Shown here: positions 1 through 7,793 of the stretch, in pieces
Layout of the letters: each line of letters begins with the position of its first letter
Numbering within the stretch: the stretch's first letter is position 1
From: Candidatus Omnitrophota bacterium
Lineage (GTDB): Bacteria; Omnitrophota; Gorgyraeia; 2-01-FULL-45-10
Length of the DNA stretch: 18,520 bases
Reading direction: 5' to 3'
NCBI GenBank assembly: GCA_022703295.1
Contig: JAKLDX010000007.1
Span: forward strand, 1-18,520
Translations under genes and position numbers: made by a program
The notes under the pieces: generated by a model
The model's database searches: none
What the model saw: only the letters and a program-made list of their open reading frames with translations
What the model was told of the DNA's origin: nothing

Positions 1-1690
1 CTTCTTCGGTCATTGTGTATGACAATGAGCGGACGTTCTCACGGCGAGGCACGCCCTTAAGATGCTGGCTGGATTTCAGCAGATTGACCGTTATGAAGAA
101 TATCAGCTCCTTCCTCTGCTTTCTTGTGGTCTTGTGAGACACCAAAAGCCCTACTCCCGGCACATCTCCCAGGAGATCTCCTAGTACGGGGAGCTTGTTA
201 TTGATCAGGACATCGTCCTCTTTTATCAGGCCTCCGATAAATATCGTATCGCCGTCCCGTATCATTATCTGTGTCTTGGCGCTTCTCTCATTGACAATAG
301 GCGCGGTTATATTCCCCTGTGCGTCCAATTTCTCGAACCTCAGGTCATCGCTGAGAGTGGGAACAACATCAACGACTATCTCGTCTTTGTCATTGATATG
401 AGGCGTAACTTTCAGGTCTATGCCCGTCTGAAGCGCTTTGTTCTTATCCAGTATCTCGTATCCGGTTATTTCCATCTTACCTGTCAGGCTGTTCCTTTCA
501 AACTTCGGCATATGGACGATCGGACCGACGTGTATTATCGCATCCTGATTGTTTAGAGTCGCTATCCTCGGATTCGAGACTACTTCCGTATCGGACCTTG
601 ATTTTATCATTTCGAGCACAGCCTTGAACTCCGAAAAATCCAGAGTCCCGAATGCAAAATCTTCCTTTAGGGCAAACGGAAAGCTTGTAGGAAACGTGCC
701 TGCGCCGGCCGGGAAGTCCGCCAGCGGTATAGCCTCAGTACCGACGTTCGCCACTGTAACGACCTGCGGACTGCCTGTCTGGACCTGCGGGAATATCTTG
801 GCGTAGTTGAAAGGCGACTTGAATGAATCAAAGGGGAAGGTAGTGGGCCTCTTGGCTCCCGCAGCCGACATCTTGACATTCCAGTCTATTCCAAGCTTTT
901 CGTCGTCGGTCAGGGCCGTCTCTATTATCATGGCCTCGATCTGGACCTGCGGGGTCTGCTTGTCGAGCCTTTCCACAACCTGGGCGATTTTGTATAGCTT
1001 AGTCGGAATATCGGTAACGAGCACGGTATTGGTCCTTTCATCATACATTACCTTGCCTCTTTCGCTCACTATATCCGTTATCCCCTTTACGATATCTTTG
1101 GACTTTCCATAATTAAGGCTGAATACCTGCGTCGACAGCTCTTCTTGTTTCAGCTTGTCGATAGTAACTACCCTTATTATATCGCCCTCTCTTTCGTAAG
1201 CGAATCCGTAATTGCGCAGTATTATATCGAGCGCCGTCTTCCACGGCTTATTGGTCAGCTTCAGGTCAACCACTCCTTTGACATCCGGCGCGGGAACGAT
1301 ATCCACCCCGGACACTTCCGATATGTAGGACAGCACCGTCTTTATCTCTGCTCCCTTAAAATTCACCGTTATATTGCCCGGATCGGTAGCAGGCACTTCG
1401 GGGGCGGCGGGTTGTGCAGGAACTGCGCCTTCTGCCTGGGGCGCATTCGCTTCTGCCCCGGCCGGATTTGCGGCAGCTTCTTTGTTAACGCCGGTTCCGG
1501 CCAATTGTGCAGGCTGGGCTTCTGCGTCCGGCGGGAGCTCTTTTTTCTCTTCGGCCGCCTGGGCTTGCTGCCCGGAAACGGCCTGGGGCTCATCCTTCTT
1601 TTCCTGCGCGGGCGATAGGCTTAACAACGGCATCGCGGCCAGGAAGCCGGATACTATGAGCAGTTTTAAAAAAAATGTTTTGTTCTTCAC
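1..1690 (-). CDS. pilQ: Type IV pilus secretin PilQ (GspD family), C-terminus outside the window
   Basis: Outer-membrane secretin through which the pilus exits; 563 residues are visible and the frame is open at the window edge. A GTG start at 1690 gives a GTGA overlap with the stop of pilP and has GGAGG nine bases upstream. Domains in order: signal peptide (about 1-28), an Ala/Gln/Pro/Glu-rich linker (29-105), an STN/N0 domain (107-175), an N1 secretin domain (187-243), then the beta-barrel secretin domain (about 350-538) with the family signature VLGDLLGDVPGVGLLV at 502-517 and the membrane-insertion lip after it. The AMIN peptidoglycan-binding domains usual at the N-terminus of proteobacterial PilQ are absent; the low-complexity linker takes their place. 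It is the last visible gene of the pilMNOPQ order, which favours PilQ over GspD. The family call is very secure; the pilus rather than secretion role follows from context. Confidence 0.95.
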   Translation of the reverse strand, partial: MKNKTFFLKLLIVSGFLAAMPLLSLSPAQEKKDEPQAVSGQQAQAAEEKKELPPDAEAQPAQLAGTGVNKEAAANPAGAEANAPQAEGAVPAQPAAPEVPATDPGNITVNFKGAEIKTVLSYISEVSGVDIVPAPDVKGVVDLKLTNKPWKTALDIILRNYGFAYEREGDIIRVVTIDKLKQEELSTQVFSLNYGKSKDIVKGITDIVSERGKVMYDERTNTVLVTDIPTKLYKIAQVVERLDKQTPQVQIEAMIIETALTDDEKLGIDWNVKMSAAGAKRPTTFPFDSFKSPFNYAKIFPQVQTGSPQVVTVANVGTEAIPLADFPAGAGTFPTSFPFALKEDFAFGTLDFSEFKAVLEMIKSRSDTEVVSNPRIATLNNQDAIIHVGPIVHMPKFERNSLTGKMEITGYEILDKNKALQTGIDLKVTPHINDKDEIVVDVVPTLSDDLRFEKLDAQGNITAPIVNERSAKTQIMIRDGDTIFIGGLIKEDDVLINNKLPVLGDLLGDVPGVGLLVSHKTTRKQRKELIFFITVNLLKSSQHLKGVPRRENVRSLSYTMTEE

Positions 1691-2064
1691 TCTTTAGCTC
1701 CTCCCTCTTGATATAGACTTAAGGTATGGTCTTTCCCGTCTATGGAAATAATTACCGATTCCTTGTTTATTTTTTTTACCTCGACCCCTCCGACCCTGTC
1801 TTTCTCTTTCAATATTTCTCCGTTCAGCATTGCCGTCATATTGCCTTTCCCTACAGCCGCTATGCCTTCCAACTTCACTTCCTCTGCGGATGAGACGTCT
1901 TCCAATTTCACGTATGAGACTTTTTCCTGGCCGATCAGCGGCACGAAAGGATCCCGCCTGCCGCGCACCTCATATTTAAAATCATCTGCGGCAAGAGACG
2001 CTCCGGCGATGGCCGGTAACATCAGGGACAAGGCCATAATTAAATACACATGTTTAATTTTCAT
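1687..2064 (-). CDS. pilP: PilP-like pilus alignment protein
   Basis: Periplasmic linker between the inner-membrane PilN/PilO dimer and the secretin. The 125-residue protein has an N-terminal signal sequence (1-25, ending ASLAAD). It then carries the PilP hallmark YEVRGRRDPFVP at 31-42, a short disordered stretch, and a small beta domain (about 60-120) in which an L-x-G-I-A strand, an M-L-N-G-E turn and a final I-S-I-D-G strand fit the PilP/GspC homology region. There is no cysteine anywhere, so unlike textbook PilP it cannot be a lipoprotein. It lies three bases after pilO and overlaps pilQ by four bases (GTGA), suggesting translational coupling. Its length is somewhat below the usual 150-180 residues. 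The call rests on the motif and on its position between pilO and pilQ. Confidence 0.85.
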   Translation of the reverse strand: MKIKHVYLIMALSLMLPAIAGASLAADDFKYEVRGRRDPFVPLIGQEKVSYVKLEDVSSAEEVKLEGIAAVGKGNMTAMLNGEILKEKDRVGGVEVKKINKESVIISIDGKDHTLSLYQEGGAKE

Positions 2065-2067
2065 TTT

Positions 2068-2646
2068 TTACTTTTCCGTAAGCAATACATACGTCGTTAT
2101 AAGCAGCTCCACATCATGTCTGTTGGGGCTCGCTTTATTGCCCCTTATTTCTATATCTACAATTTTTATGAACCTGTCGCAATTTTCCAGGTTGTAAAGG
2201 AAGTGCCCCAATTCGTGGTAGCCGGACCGGGCGCTTATGAGTATGGGTATCTCCTGGTAAACGCTGCCTTTCCCCGCGGCAGCAGGTTTGTTTGTAGCGG
2301 GCGTTATGGCGACTATCTTGACATTGGCAGCCTTCGCCATATCGGACAGCTCTTCGAGCAGTTTCGGTATCTCCTGCTCTGCCGGCAGCATCTTCTCATA
2401 CTTATTTATCTTGTCCTTATTGGAGATTATCTCATTTTTAAGGAACCCTATTCCCTTTATGTCTTTTTCGGCACTGACTATCTCAGACCGCATCTTCTTT
2501 GCTTTTGCTGTTTGCCCGATCGCATTTCTTATCTGTGGCAGCAGCGCAAAATTGATATATATGATCAGGGCTATTACGGACAGAAGGGTTATCAATATAG
2601 CCGTCTGCTTAGGATTTTTTTTCAGGTCATTCCATATGTCGGACAT
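2068..2646 (-). CDS. pilO: PilO-like inner-membrane alignment protein
   Basis: Bitopic inner-membrane protein that pairs with PilN and connects the cytoplasmic PilM ring to PilP and the secretin. The 192 residues comprise a short cytoplasmic N-terminus, one membrane helix (about 15-36), a coiled-coil segment (about 40-95, rich in K, E and I/L heptads) and a C-terminal ferredoxin-like domain (about 100-190). The latter contains the PilO-type stretch around YQEIPILISARSGYHELGHF, where the family typically has a conserved F/Y-x-x-L-x-x-F/L pattern. The start is preceded by AAGGAAGAG at good spacing. It follows pilN by 18 bases and precedes pilP by 3. Sequence alone would be weak for PilO; topology, length and gene order make it firm. 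Confidence 0.9.
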   Translation of the reverse strand: MSDIWNDLKKNPKQTAILITLLSVIALIIYINFALLPQIRNAIGQTAKAKKMRSEIVSAEKDIKGIGFLKNEIISNKDKINKYEKMLPAEQEIPKLLEELSDMAKAANVKIVAITPATNKPAAAGKGSVYQEIPILISARSGYHELGHFLYNLENCDRFIKIVDIEIRGNKASPNRHDVELLITTYVLLTEK

Positions 2647-2664
2647 TAAAAGCTCTTCCTTTTA

Positions 2665-3348
2665 TCAGGTTTTAAACGAACAGGTGATCTTGAAACTCAT
2701 GACTTCCTGATCCGCCACCTTGTCGCTTTTTATCGAACCAAGTGTTATGTCGCTGAAATCTTTATAAAAATCCTTGTTATCCTTAAGGCCCTGGATGAAC
2801 TTACCCACCAGGGCAGTTCCCTCTCCGCCCATACGCGAAGCATATCCGGTAATAACCAGGTATCTTGCCAGCGTCTTCTCAACGACAGGTTTCGCCTGTG
2901 CCTTTCTGGGCTTCATACCTTCGGATTCGCCCGCGGAGGCGATCCTTTCCTCAATATACTCATCATACGACAGGTCAGACAGCCATATGCCCTGGGTCAT
3001 GGAATCGCTTATGGCACTCAATTTTTTCGCCCAGCTAAAACGCTTGATCATGAGGCCGTCGATGGCCTTGACTTTCTTATTAAGGATATCGACCTGCATT
3101 TTCAACAGGTCCGCCTCTTTCTTGCCGGGCAGCATCGCTTCGTGCTTCTTGGAAAGGCCTTTTATTTCTGAAGCGGCGCCTGCGCCTATCAGGAACAGGA
3201 TTATCTGCGATATTACAAATGCTAGGATGACGATGATAGCTATTTTTTTCAGAGGGAAGTTTTGCGGCATTACCTTGGAAAAATCAATATTGGAAAACCG
3301 GCCCATTTTCTTTTTTAATTCTTCTGGAAGCAGATTTATCTCTATCAT
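2665..3348 (-). CDS. pilN: PilN, PilM-binding inner-membrane protein
   Basis: The N-terminus MIEINLLPEELKKK is the conserved PilN peptide (consensus INLLP) that docks in a groove of PilM. After it come a membrane helix (about 35-57), a coiled-coil section (about 60-105) and a C-terminal ferredoxin-like periplasmic domain (about 105-227). That domain is interrupted by a charged insert rich in Gly, Glu, Lys and Pro (about 135-155). Its C-terminus reads as an alternating beta strand. At 227 residues it is slightly longer than typical PilN (about 190-210) because of the insert. The stop of pilM lies six bases upstream, and the AGGGG within the end of pilM serves as the ribosome binding site, so the two are probably translationally coupled. 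Confidence 0.93.
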   Translation of the reverse strand: MIEINLLPEELKKKMGRFSNIDFSKVMPQNFPLKKIAIIVILAFVISQIILFLIGAGAASEIKGLSKKHEAMLPGKKEADLLKMQVDILNKKVKAIDGLMIKRFSWAKKLSAISDSMTQGIWLSDLSYDEYIEERIASAGESEGMKPRKAQAKPVVEKTLARYLVITGYASRMGGEGTALVGKFIQGLKDNKDFYKDFSDITLGSIKSDKVADQEVMSFKITCSFKT

Positions 3349-3354
3349 GACTAC

Positions 3355-4353
3355 CTATCCCCTCAGGGCCAAGCCTGCGGCAACTGCAAACGAGCCTTTG
3401 ACAGGCTCGAGTTTGTTCTTATCTATTTTAGGGCCTATTTCCAGAAAGCCAAGCGGATCCCAGTAATGCGGCTTGGGGCCGAAGATCTCCTGCAGCATAA
3501 CATCCAGGCCGGGCTGCATCGCTCCGCCGCCGGACAAATATATCTCATCCACATTCCTTCCGTACTGATTCTCGTAATAGCTGAAGGATAATTTTAATTC
3601 GTCTGTCAGGTTATTTATACCGGCCTTTATGAAATTCTCTATATCCGCCTTATTGTCTTTTGCCGATACCTTCATCTCTTCAGCCGATTTCGCATCAATA
3701 CCCGCAGCCTTAGCTATAGCAGACGTCACACCCCTGCCGCCCATGCCTATATCCCTCAGAAGGCGCGGCGCCCCGCCGTTCAGAATACACAGGTTTGTGA
3801 CGGATGCGCCTATATTAATAAGCGCAAATGTTTTATCGGTGCCCGCCTCATTGAAATTTTTCATAAAAGAATTCGCTACGGCAAAATTATCCACATCAAC
3901 TATCCTGGCATTCAATCCTGCCTTCTCCGCCAATTTTATTTTATTCATAACATGATCTTTTTTGACGGCTACCAGGATTACCTGAAATTTACTGTCTTTA
4001 GTTTCTTTGTTCAATATCTGAAAATCTATGATACATTCCTTCATATCGAACGGGATGACTTTCTCTGCCTCGAACCTGACCGCATTACCCATTTCGTCTT
4101 CGCGCATTTTAGGCATCGAGATCAACCTGACTATCACCGATGATCCGGAAACCGACACGACGACCTCTTTCGTCGATATGCCGGCTTCTGTCATGGCGGA
4201 AGCCAGAACGCCGGCCACATCATCCCTTGAAGAGCCGGATACTTCTTTGATGCCAAGGCCTGTCAGCGTGTTCTTATCGCCTACGCTGGAGATCTCGACT
4301 ATCTTAACCCCGTATGTCCCTATATCCAGGCCTACTCTGGCTTTTTGCTTCAT
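3355..4353 (-). CDS. pilM: PilM, actin-like cytoplasmic ATPase of the pilus alignment complex
   Basis: Cytoplasmic actin-fold protein that binds the N-terminal peptide of PilN and couples the motor side to the envelope complex. The first phosphate loop, V-G-L-D-I-G-T-Y-G-V-K-I-V-E-I at 7-21, matches the FtsA/PilM family. A second nucleotide-binding motif lies near residue 175 (ALINIGASVTNLCILNGG), and the adenosine motif near 273 reads YLSGGGAMQPGLD. Its 332 residues are close to the usual 340-355. It begins four bases after the preceding small membrane protein gene; only a weak GAG-type ribosome binding site is visible there, so coupling is likely. PilM, N, O, P and Q follow in canonical order. 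Confidence 0.95.
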   Translation of the reverse strand: MKQKARVGLDIGTYGVKIVEISSVGDKNTLTGLGIKEVSGSSRDDVAGVLASAMTEAGISTKEVVVSVSGSSVIVRLISMPKMREDEMGNAVRFEAEKVIPFDMKECIIDFQILNKETKDSKFQVILVAVKKDHVMNKIKLAEKAGLNARIVDVDNFAVANSFMKNFNEAGTDKTFALINIGASVTNLCILNGGAPRLLRDIGMGGRGVTSAIAKAAGIDAKSAEEMKVSAKDNKADIENFIKAGINNLTDELKLSFSYYENQYGRNVDEIYLSGGGAMQPGLDVMLQEIFGPKPHYWDPLGFLEIGPKIDKNKLEPVKGSFAVAAGLALRG

Positions 4354-4357
4354 ATCG

Positions 4358-4852
4358 TTATTTTTTCTCTTTCGCTGAGGCTTCTTTAAAATCCACGTTA
4401 AAATCGTTATCGGCTAATTTTTTCAGTGTCTCGACTATATAAAGGGACTCCTTCGCGCCCTGATCGCCGGGATTCGACTTCAGAATATCTTTGTATTTTT
4501 CTATTTTTTCGACGAGACTGTCCTTGAACCTTGTCTTGTCTTCCGATTTCAGCGTTTTCCATTTCTCTATTATGTTTTCGCCTGCATCTTCCTGGCTGGT
4601 GCCTTCATACATATCCTTAAGGCTAGTTGGTTCTTTAGCGGGGCCGGCATGCTGCCTGCCTTTGACCTTATCAATATCGTAAGAGACGGGCTCGCTTTTA
4701 GCAACAGGCTGAATAACCGGAGGCTTCACGGGCTGGATATCCTTTATTGTTTCTGAAGGAACGGGAGCATATGTTTTGAATAAAATAACCACAAGCAGGA
4801 TAAGCCCCGCGAACAGAGCTATATTTATATAAAAAAGGTCTTTCGATTTCAT
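4358..4852 (-). CDS. Small single-pass membrane protein of unknown function in the pilus operon
   Basis: I do not recognise a named family. The ATG at 4852 was chosen because AAGGG lies seven bases before it and just after the stop of the upstream gene; a further in-frame ATG at 4906 would overlap that gene by 44 bases. The 164-residue product starts MKSKDLFY, has one membrane helix (about 8-27), then a Pro/Lys/Val-rich stretch (about 30-65). The rest is a charged, probably helical domain (about 75-164) with the phrase NPGDQGAKESLYIVETLKKL, which resembles the turn between helices of a TPR-like pair. It ends in a Lys/Glu tail. The predicted topology puts the bulk in the periplasm. Its place between the minor pilins and pilM suggests an accessory role in pilus assembly, but that is context only. 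Confidence 0.75.
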   Translation of the reverse strand: MKSKDLFYINIALFAGLILLVVILFKTYAPVPSETIKDIQPVKPPVIQPVAKSEPVSYDIDKVKGRQHAGPAKEPTSLKDMYEGTSQEDAGENIIEKWKTLKSEDKTRFKDSLVEKIEKYKDILKSNPGDQGAKESLYIVETLKKLADNDFNVDFKEASAKEKK

Positions 4853-4862
4853 TCTACATCCC

Positions 4863-6293
4863 TTACCTTTTCTGCCAACGCGGTTTATATCCGCCGGCTC
4901 CGCCACTGCCCTTGATTTCGAATTTCTTTACTACCTGGCGATAGCCAGGCGGGATACCAAGCGGTATTTTGGACGGATCAGACCAGTCAAAATTATTACT
5001 ACCCTGCTTTATCTGGCGCGCAAATAACCCGAAAGGCAGCTCGGTGTCAACATTCATATTCTGGCTCGCGAACGTAGAACCCTGCGTATTCCCGCCGAAA
5101 ACCATGTTGACATCGCCGGATGAATACATGACAAGGTCTCCCTTTACTGAACCGAACAGCCCTTCACCGCCGGTGTATATGTCCCCGTAAGAGATCAGCG
5201 TCAATCTGTCGTCAGTGCCGTTTATCGGCTCAACTATCGTAGTAGTGCCCATGGAAACTATTGTCAGGTCGGCAGAGCCGGTTGTCCAGTTTGTCCCGCT
5301 AAACAATATCCTGGAGTTCCCGTCCACGAAAACGATCGAAGTCCCGGCAGGGACTGTCCAGGGCCCGAAATCTTTTGTGCCGCTTGAAGGATCATAATAG
5401 TTGGTTCCGCCCGGATTTATGCCGAGGCTCGAGCCGGTCCTGTTATTATTGTTAAGATAATAGGCATAGTAATAGAAAAACGCGTCTTTATCATTAATGA
5501 TGCCGTCGCCTGCAAGCGTGCTTCCGCTGGCCGGAGGATAGACGTCATTGGCCGCGAATTTTGCCTGTTCTGCCGGAGTCGCGGGAACCTCATCCACCGT
5601 AACACGGCCGTCGTTGTTCGCATCGCTATAAGCCGGAGCATTGCCTGTCGTATCGAATTTATTATAAAGCCAGAAGGACGGAGTGGATAGGTCGGTCTTG
5701 TTCTGCGTGACATCGCCCGTATATTGCACATATACACTGTTAGAATTACTGCTGGGGCTTATGGTGCCTTTAGCTTCAATCGGGCCGGTCGCCGAAACGC
5801 TTGCCGGCCACCAGCTCGGCCCATGACCCACCATGACTATGTTGCCGCCGCAGCCGACAGGCACGCCGTTATTATAGGATGTCGTATAGCCGTATTTGAC
5901 CGTCAGCCTGGTAGTGCGGCCATTCACCGTTCCGTTCGAAACTATGACGAATGTGTTAGGGTCGCTTGTAGTGCTAGCCGTTGCGCTGTAGCTGCCGATG
6001 GTCGTAGAGCCGATCTGCATAGTCGTTGAAGATATGGTCTGCGGGAACACCGTCATTAGGAATGTGGGGTTATTGGTAGAGATGTTTGATACATTCTTTA
6101 ACTTCGCGTACATTCGCTCCGCTCCCGCCTCGGCGACATAATAAGCCTTTACCAGATCGTTGCGGGTTTTGGTCTGAAGGCTTTCGCCGCAGCCCAGATC
6201 TATGACCACCCACGCCAACAGGATCAATGCCGCTATCAGCCCTATAACCAAAATTATGACAAACCCTTTTTTTGAGATCATCCGTTCACACAT
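4863..6293 (-). CDS. PilX-like minor pilin / pilus-associated protein with EF-hand loop
   Basis: A 476-residue protein whose N-terminus (KKGFVIILVIGLIAALILL after residue 7) is a hydrophobic pilin-like helix lacking Glu at position 5. It is followed by the PilX_N-type motif around YYVAEAGAERMYAKL (51-65). Both features are usual for PilX-family minor pilins. The remainder is a long Ser/Thr/Gly/Asn-rich, beta-strand-like extracellular region. At 224-235 lies a textbook EF-hand loop (DANNDGRVTVDE), and near 262-270 a degenerate second one (GDGIINDKD). The start is uncertain: ATG at 6293 overlaps the previous stop by eight bases, while an in-frame ATG at 6281 is equally possible; neither has a good Shine-Dalgarno. 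It is far longer than classic PilX (about 160-200 residues), so an adhesin-like or tip-associated role is plausible but inferred. Confidence 0.8.
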   Translation of the reverse strand: MCERMISKKGFVIILVIGLIAALILLAWVVIDLGCGESLQTKTRNDLVKAYYVAEAGAERMYAKLKNVSNISTNNPTFLMTVFPQTISSTTMQIGSTTIGSYSATASTTSDPNTFVIVSNGTVNGRTTRLTVKYGYTTSYNNGVPVGCGGNIVMVGHGPSWWPASVSATGPIEAKGTISPSSNSNSVYVQYTGDVTQNKTDLSTPSFWLYNKFDTTGNAPAYSDANNDGRVTVDEVPATPAEQAKFAANDVYPPASGSTLAGDGIINDKDAFFYYYAYYLNNNNRTGSSLGINPGGTNYYDPSSGTKDFGPWTVPAGTSIVFVDGNSRILFSGTNWTTGSADLTIVSMGTTTIVEPINGTDDRLTLISYGDIYTGGEGLFGSVKGDLVMYSSGDVNMVFGGNTQGSTFASQNMNVDTELPFGLFARQIKQGSNNFDWSDPSKIPLGIPPGYRQVVKKFEIKGSGGAGGYKPRWQKR

Positions 6294-6963
6294 TTTTAAG
6301 GTTTATAAAATCCGAATATATTATTGTAACGGGGGCATTTTCGAACCTGGTCCCCGGAACCGATTTCGTAACGGTAACCGTAACTTTGATGAGATTGGGA
6401 TAGGTGGCATCCGGTTTTTCGAAAGACAAAACAACGTCCCCTTGCGTCGCATTTATCTGGGTAGCGGCTATCTTCACGCCGTCTTCATAGATAGCCTTTG
6501 TATTCGTAGCGATATCTGTGCTCACATAAAAAGACCTCCCGTTTGACGCTACGGAATCAGGCTCCAGCTTATAATCTATTCTATGATAGACGCCCGGGCT
6601 AGAAGCGTCCGGGACAGAAAGAACGGGAGTTACGAAAGCGGGGTTTGCGGTTGTATCTGCTTTTGTCAGAGTACTCCACGCTATACCGCTTTTGCCATTG
6701 TAGGTGACAGAACTTATCGTCTCCTGCCAGGCCCTCGTCCCTTCGATAACGCTGGAAAGCCCCACCCTGGCTATGCGCTGACATTCCGCGATAGGCGCCA
6801 CCTCGTGCCACCAGCGCCAACCGATCATATACATCGACCATGCGGCAAGAAAAAGATACATCACGATAAAGCTGGAGGTCAAAACCTCTATCAGGGTGAA
6901 TGCTTTTCTGCCTTTTGCCGATATGCGATTAACGCTGAGCAATATAAGTAGCAGCCCTTTCAC
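6286..6963 (-). CDS. Minor pilin / pseudopilin (PilW- or GspJ-like)
   Basis: A class III signal sequence is visible: basic leader ...SAKGRKA then FTLIEVLTSSFIVMYLFLAAW, with Glu at mature position 5 (residue 26). Cleavage would be after Ala21, not the usual Gly. The mature part (about 200 residues) has an aromatic-rich helix end (MYMIGWRWWHEV) and then a beta-rich domain ending in strands of PilW/GspJ type (VTVTVTKSVPGT, VTIIYSDFINL). The apparent start is GTG at 6963, giving an unusually long leader and a 35-base overlap with the previous gene. A TTG at 6942, with GAAAGGG upstream, would give a more normal leader of about 13 residues. It belongs to a run of three pilin-like genes before the PilX-like gene, matching the minor pilin clusters that initiate pilus assembly. 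Confidence 0.82.
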   Translation of the reverse strand: MKGLLLILLSVNRISAKGRKAFTLIEVLTSSFIVMYLFLAAWSMYMIGWRWWHEVAPIAECQRIARVGLSSVIEGTRAWQETISSVTYNGKSGIAWSTLTKADTTANPAFVTPVLSVPDASSPGVYHRIDYKLEPDSVASNGRSFYVSTDIATNTKAIYEDGVKIAATQINATQGDVVLSFEKPDATYPNLIKVTVTVTKSVPGTRFENAPVTIIYSDFINLKNV

Positions 6964-7351
6964 TGCAATTTAAATTTCCGCCGGGCCCATATTGGGTTTC
7001 GGTCCAGGTAATGATAAGGCTTATCGTGTTGTAATAGGCGGCATTCGCACCTGTTCCTTCCGCGTTCAGTGTCGGCGGATTCGGATTCCTGGTAATCGTA
7101 TACACAATACCATCGACGGTTTGCGTAGTATCTGCTGTCAGCGCATACGCCCCCGAAATATACCCCGCGCCCTTTTCTTTCTCCATATACTCCCGCAGCA
7201 GCCCAGTAGCTACCATTCTATGCCTGGCGCGCACAATGCTTAGCTGAGAAATATAAAAAGCACCCAGTGTCCCTACGACAAGGGTGCTCAGTAAAACTAT
7301 CGTTATGAGAGCTTCGATTAAGGTAAGTCCTTTTCGGTTTTTCAAACCCAT
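6929..7351 (-). CDS. Minor pilin (PilV/GspI-like)
   Basis: The ATG at 7351 is chosen because it gives the short leader MGLKNRKG and lies four bases after the previous stop; the frame stays open upstream to 7414, but that would overlap the preceding gene. The prepilin peptidase site is Gly8 before LTLIEALITIVLLSTLVVGTLG, with Leu instead of Phe at +1 and Glu at +5. About 130 mature residues follow: the amphipathic helix continues as QLSIVRARHRMVATGLLREYMEKEK. A Thr/Asn-rich beta domain then ends in a GPGGNLNC-type turn and a final helix or strand. The helix pattern around RAxxxMxAxxLLxExME is what PilV/GspI pilins show. It overlaps the next pilin gene, implying co-translation. The subfamily assignment is tentative; membership in the pilin superfamily is clear. 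Confidence 0.83.
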   Translation of the reverse strand: MGLKNRKGLTLIEALITIVLLSTLVVGTLGAFYISQLSIVRARHRMVATGLLREYMEKEKGAGYISGAYALTADTTQTVDGIVYTITRNPNPPTLNAEGTGANAAYYNTISLIITWTETQYGPGGNLNCSERAATYIAQR

Positions 7352-7355
7352 ATCT

Positions 7356-7715
7356 TCATTCCGGCAGTTTGTGCCCTTCGTCTTCCCTGCTACATTTAAC
7401 CTGAGGCCTGTCATTCACTTTATATATCGTATATTCTCCGCTTGACGGGCATCTGGGCTTTCCGCCCTTAACGTAAGTATATATCTCCAGCTCATGTTCT
7501 TTTGTCGGGAGCGTGCCCGCGGAGACCCTGTTATCAAAAGCCCACTGGTCTATTGCGGCATCTATCTTCTGGAGATTGTTTATGCAGATATTTTTCGCCG
7601 AGGCCCTGCTTGCTTTTACGTAACTCGGAAGGACGATGGATAGGAAGATCGCGATTATCGCAACCACGACCATTATCTCTACCAGCGTATAAGCCCGTTG
7701 TGAGGATTTTGTCAT
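7356..7715 (-). CDS. GspG/PilE-like pilin
   Basis: A 119-residue prepilin with the eight-residue leader MTKSSQRA, then YTLVEIMVVVAIIAIFLSIV: Glu at +5 is present, but Ala is at -1 and Tyr at +1. The helix runs into a GspG-type segment (ASAKNICINNLQKIDAAIDQWAFDN), then a short beta domain with CPSSGEYTIYKV and a terminal cysteine (KCSRE) before a final GHKLPE. Pilins ending in a cysteine plus an H-x-L-P tail are common in Omnitrophota and other PVC-related genomes. This is the first gene after the promoter at 7758-7786, about 35 bases downstream of the predicted start point; only a weak AAGAA precedes the ATG. It could be a minor pilin or a second major pilin; expression level cannot be judged from sequence. 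Confidence 0.88.
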   Translation of the reverse strand: MTKSSQRAYTLVEIMVVVAIIAIFLSIVLPSYVKASRASAKNICINNLQKIDAAIDQWAFDNRVSAGTLPTKEHELEIYTYVKGGKPRCPSSGEYTIYKVNDRPQVKCSREDEGHKLPE

Positions 7716-7757
7716 TTAATATTCTTATGATATATGCTAATAATTAATATTAATATA

Positions 7758-7786
7758 AATTTAGCACATTGAAATTGCTTTGTCAA
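7758..7786 (-). promoter_or_regulatory. Sigma-70-type promoter for the minor pilin and pilMNOPQ operon
   Basis: On the minus strand a perfect -35 TTGACA (7781-7786) is separated by exactly 17 bases from TAAATT (7758-7763, four of six to consensus). The predicted start point is near 7750, about 35 bases before the ATG of the GspG-like pilin at 7715. It sits directly downstream of the intrinsic terminator of the preceding pilin, which is where a fresh promoter is needed. The surrounding DNA is strongly AT-rich. Confidence 0.7.
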
Positions 7787-7793
7787 GAAGCAC

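Noticed and set aside
1145..1618. Open frame of about 157 codons on the plus strand
   Set aside because: It lies wholly antisense to the pilQ signal-peptide, linker and N0 region; the product is Arg/Gly/Leu/Cys-rich with no domain, as expected of a shadow frame.
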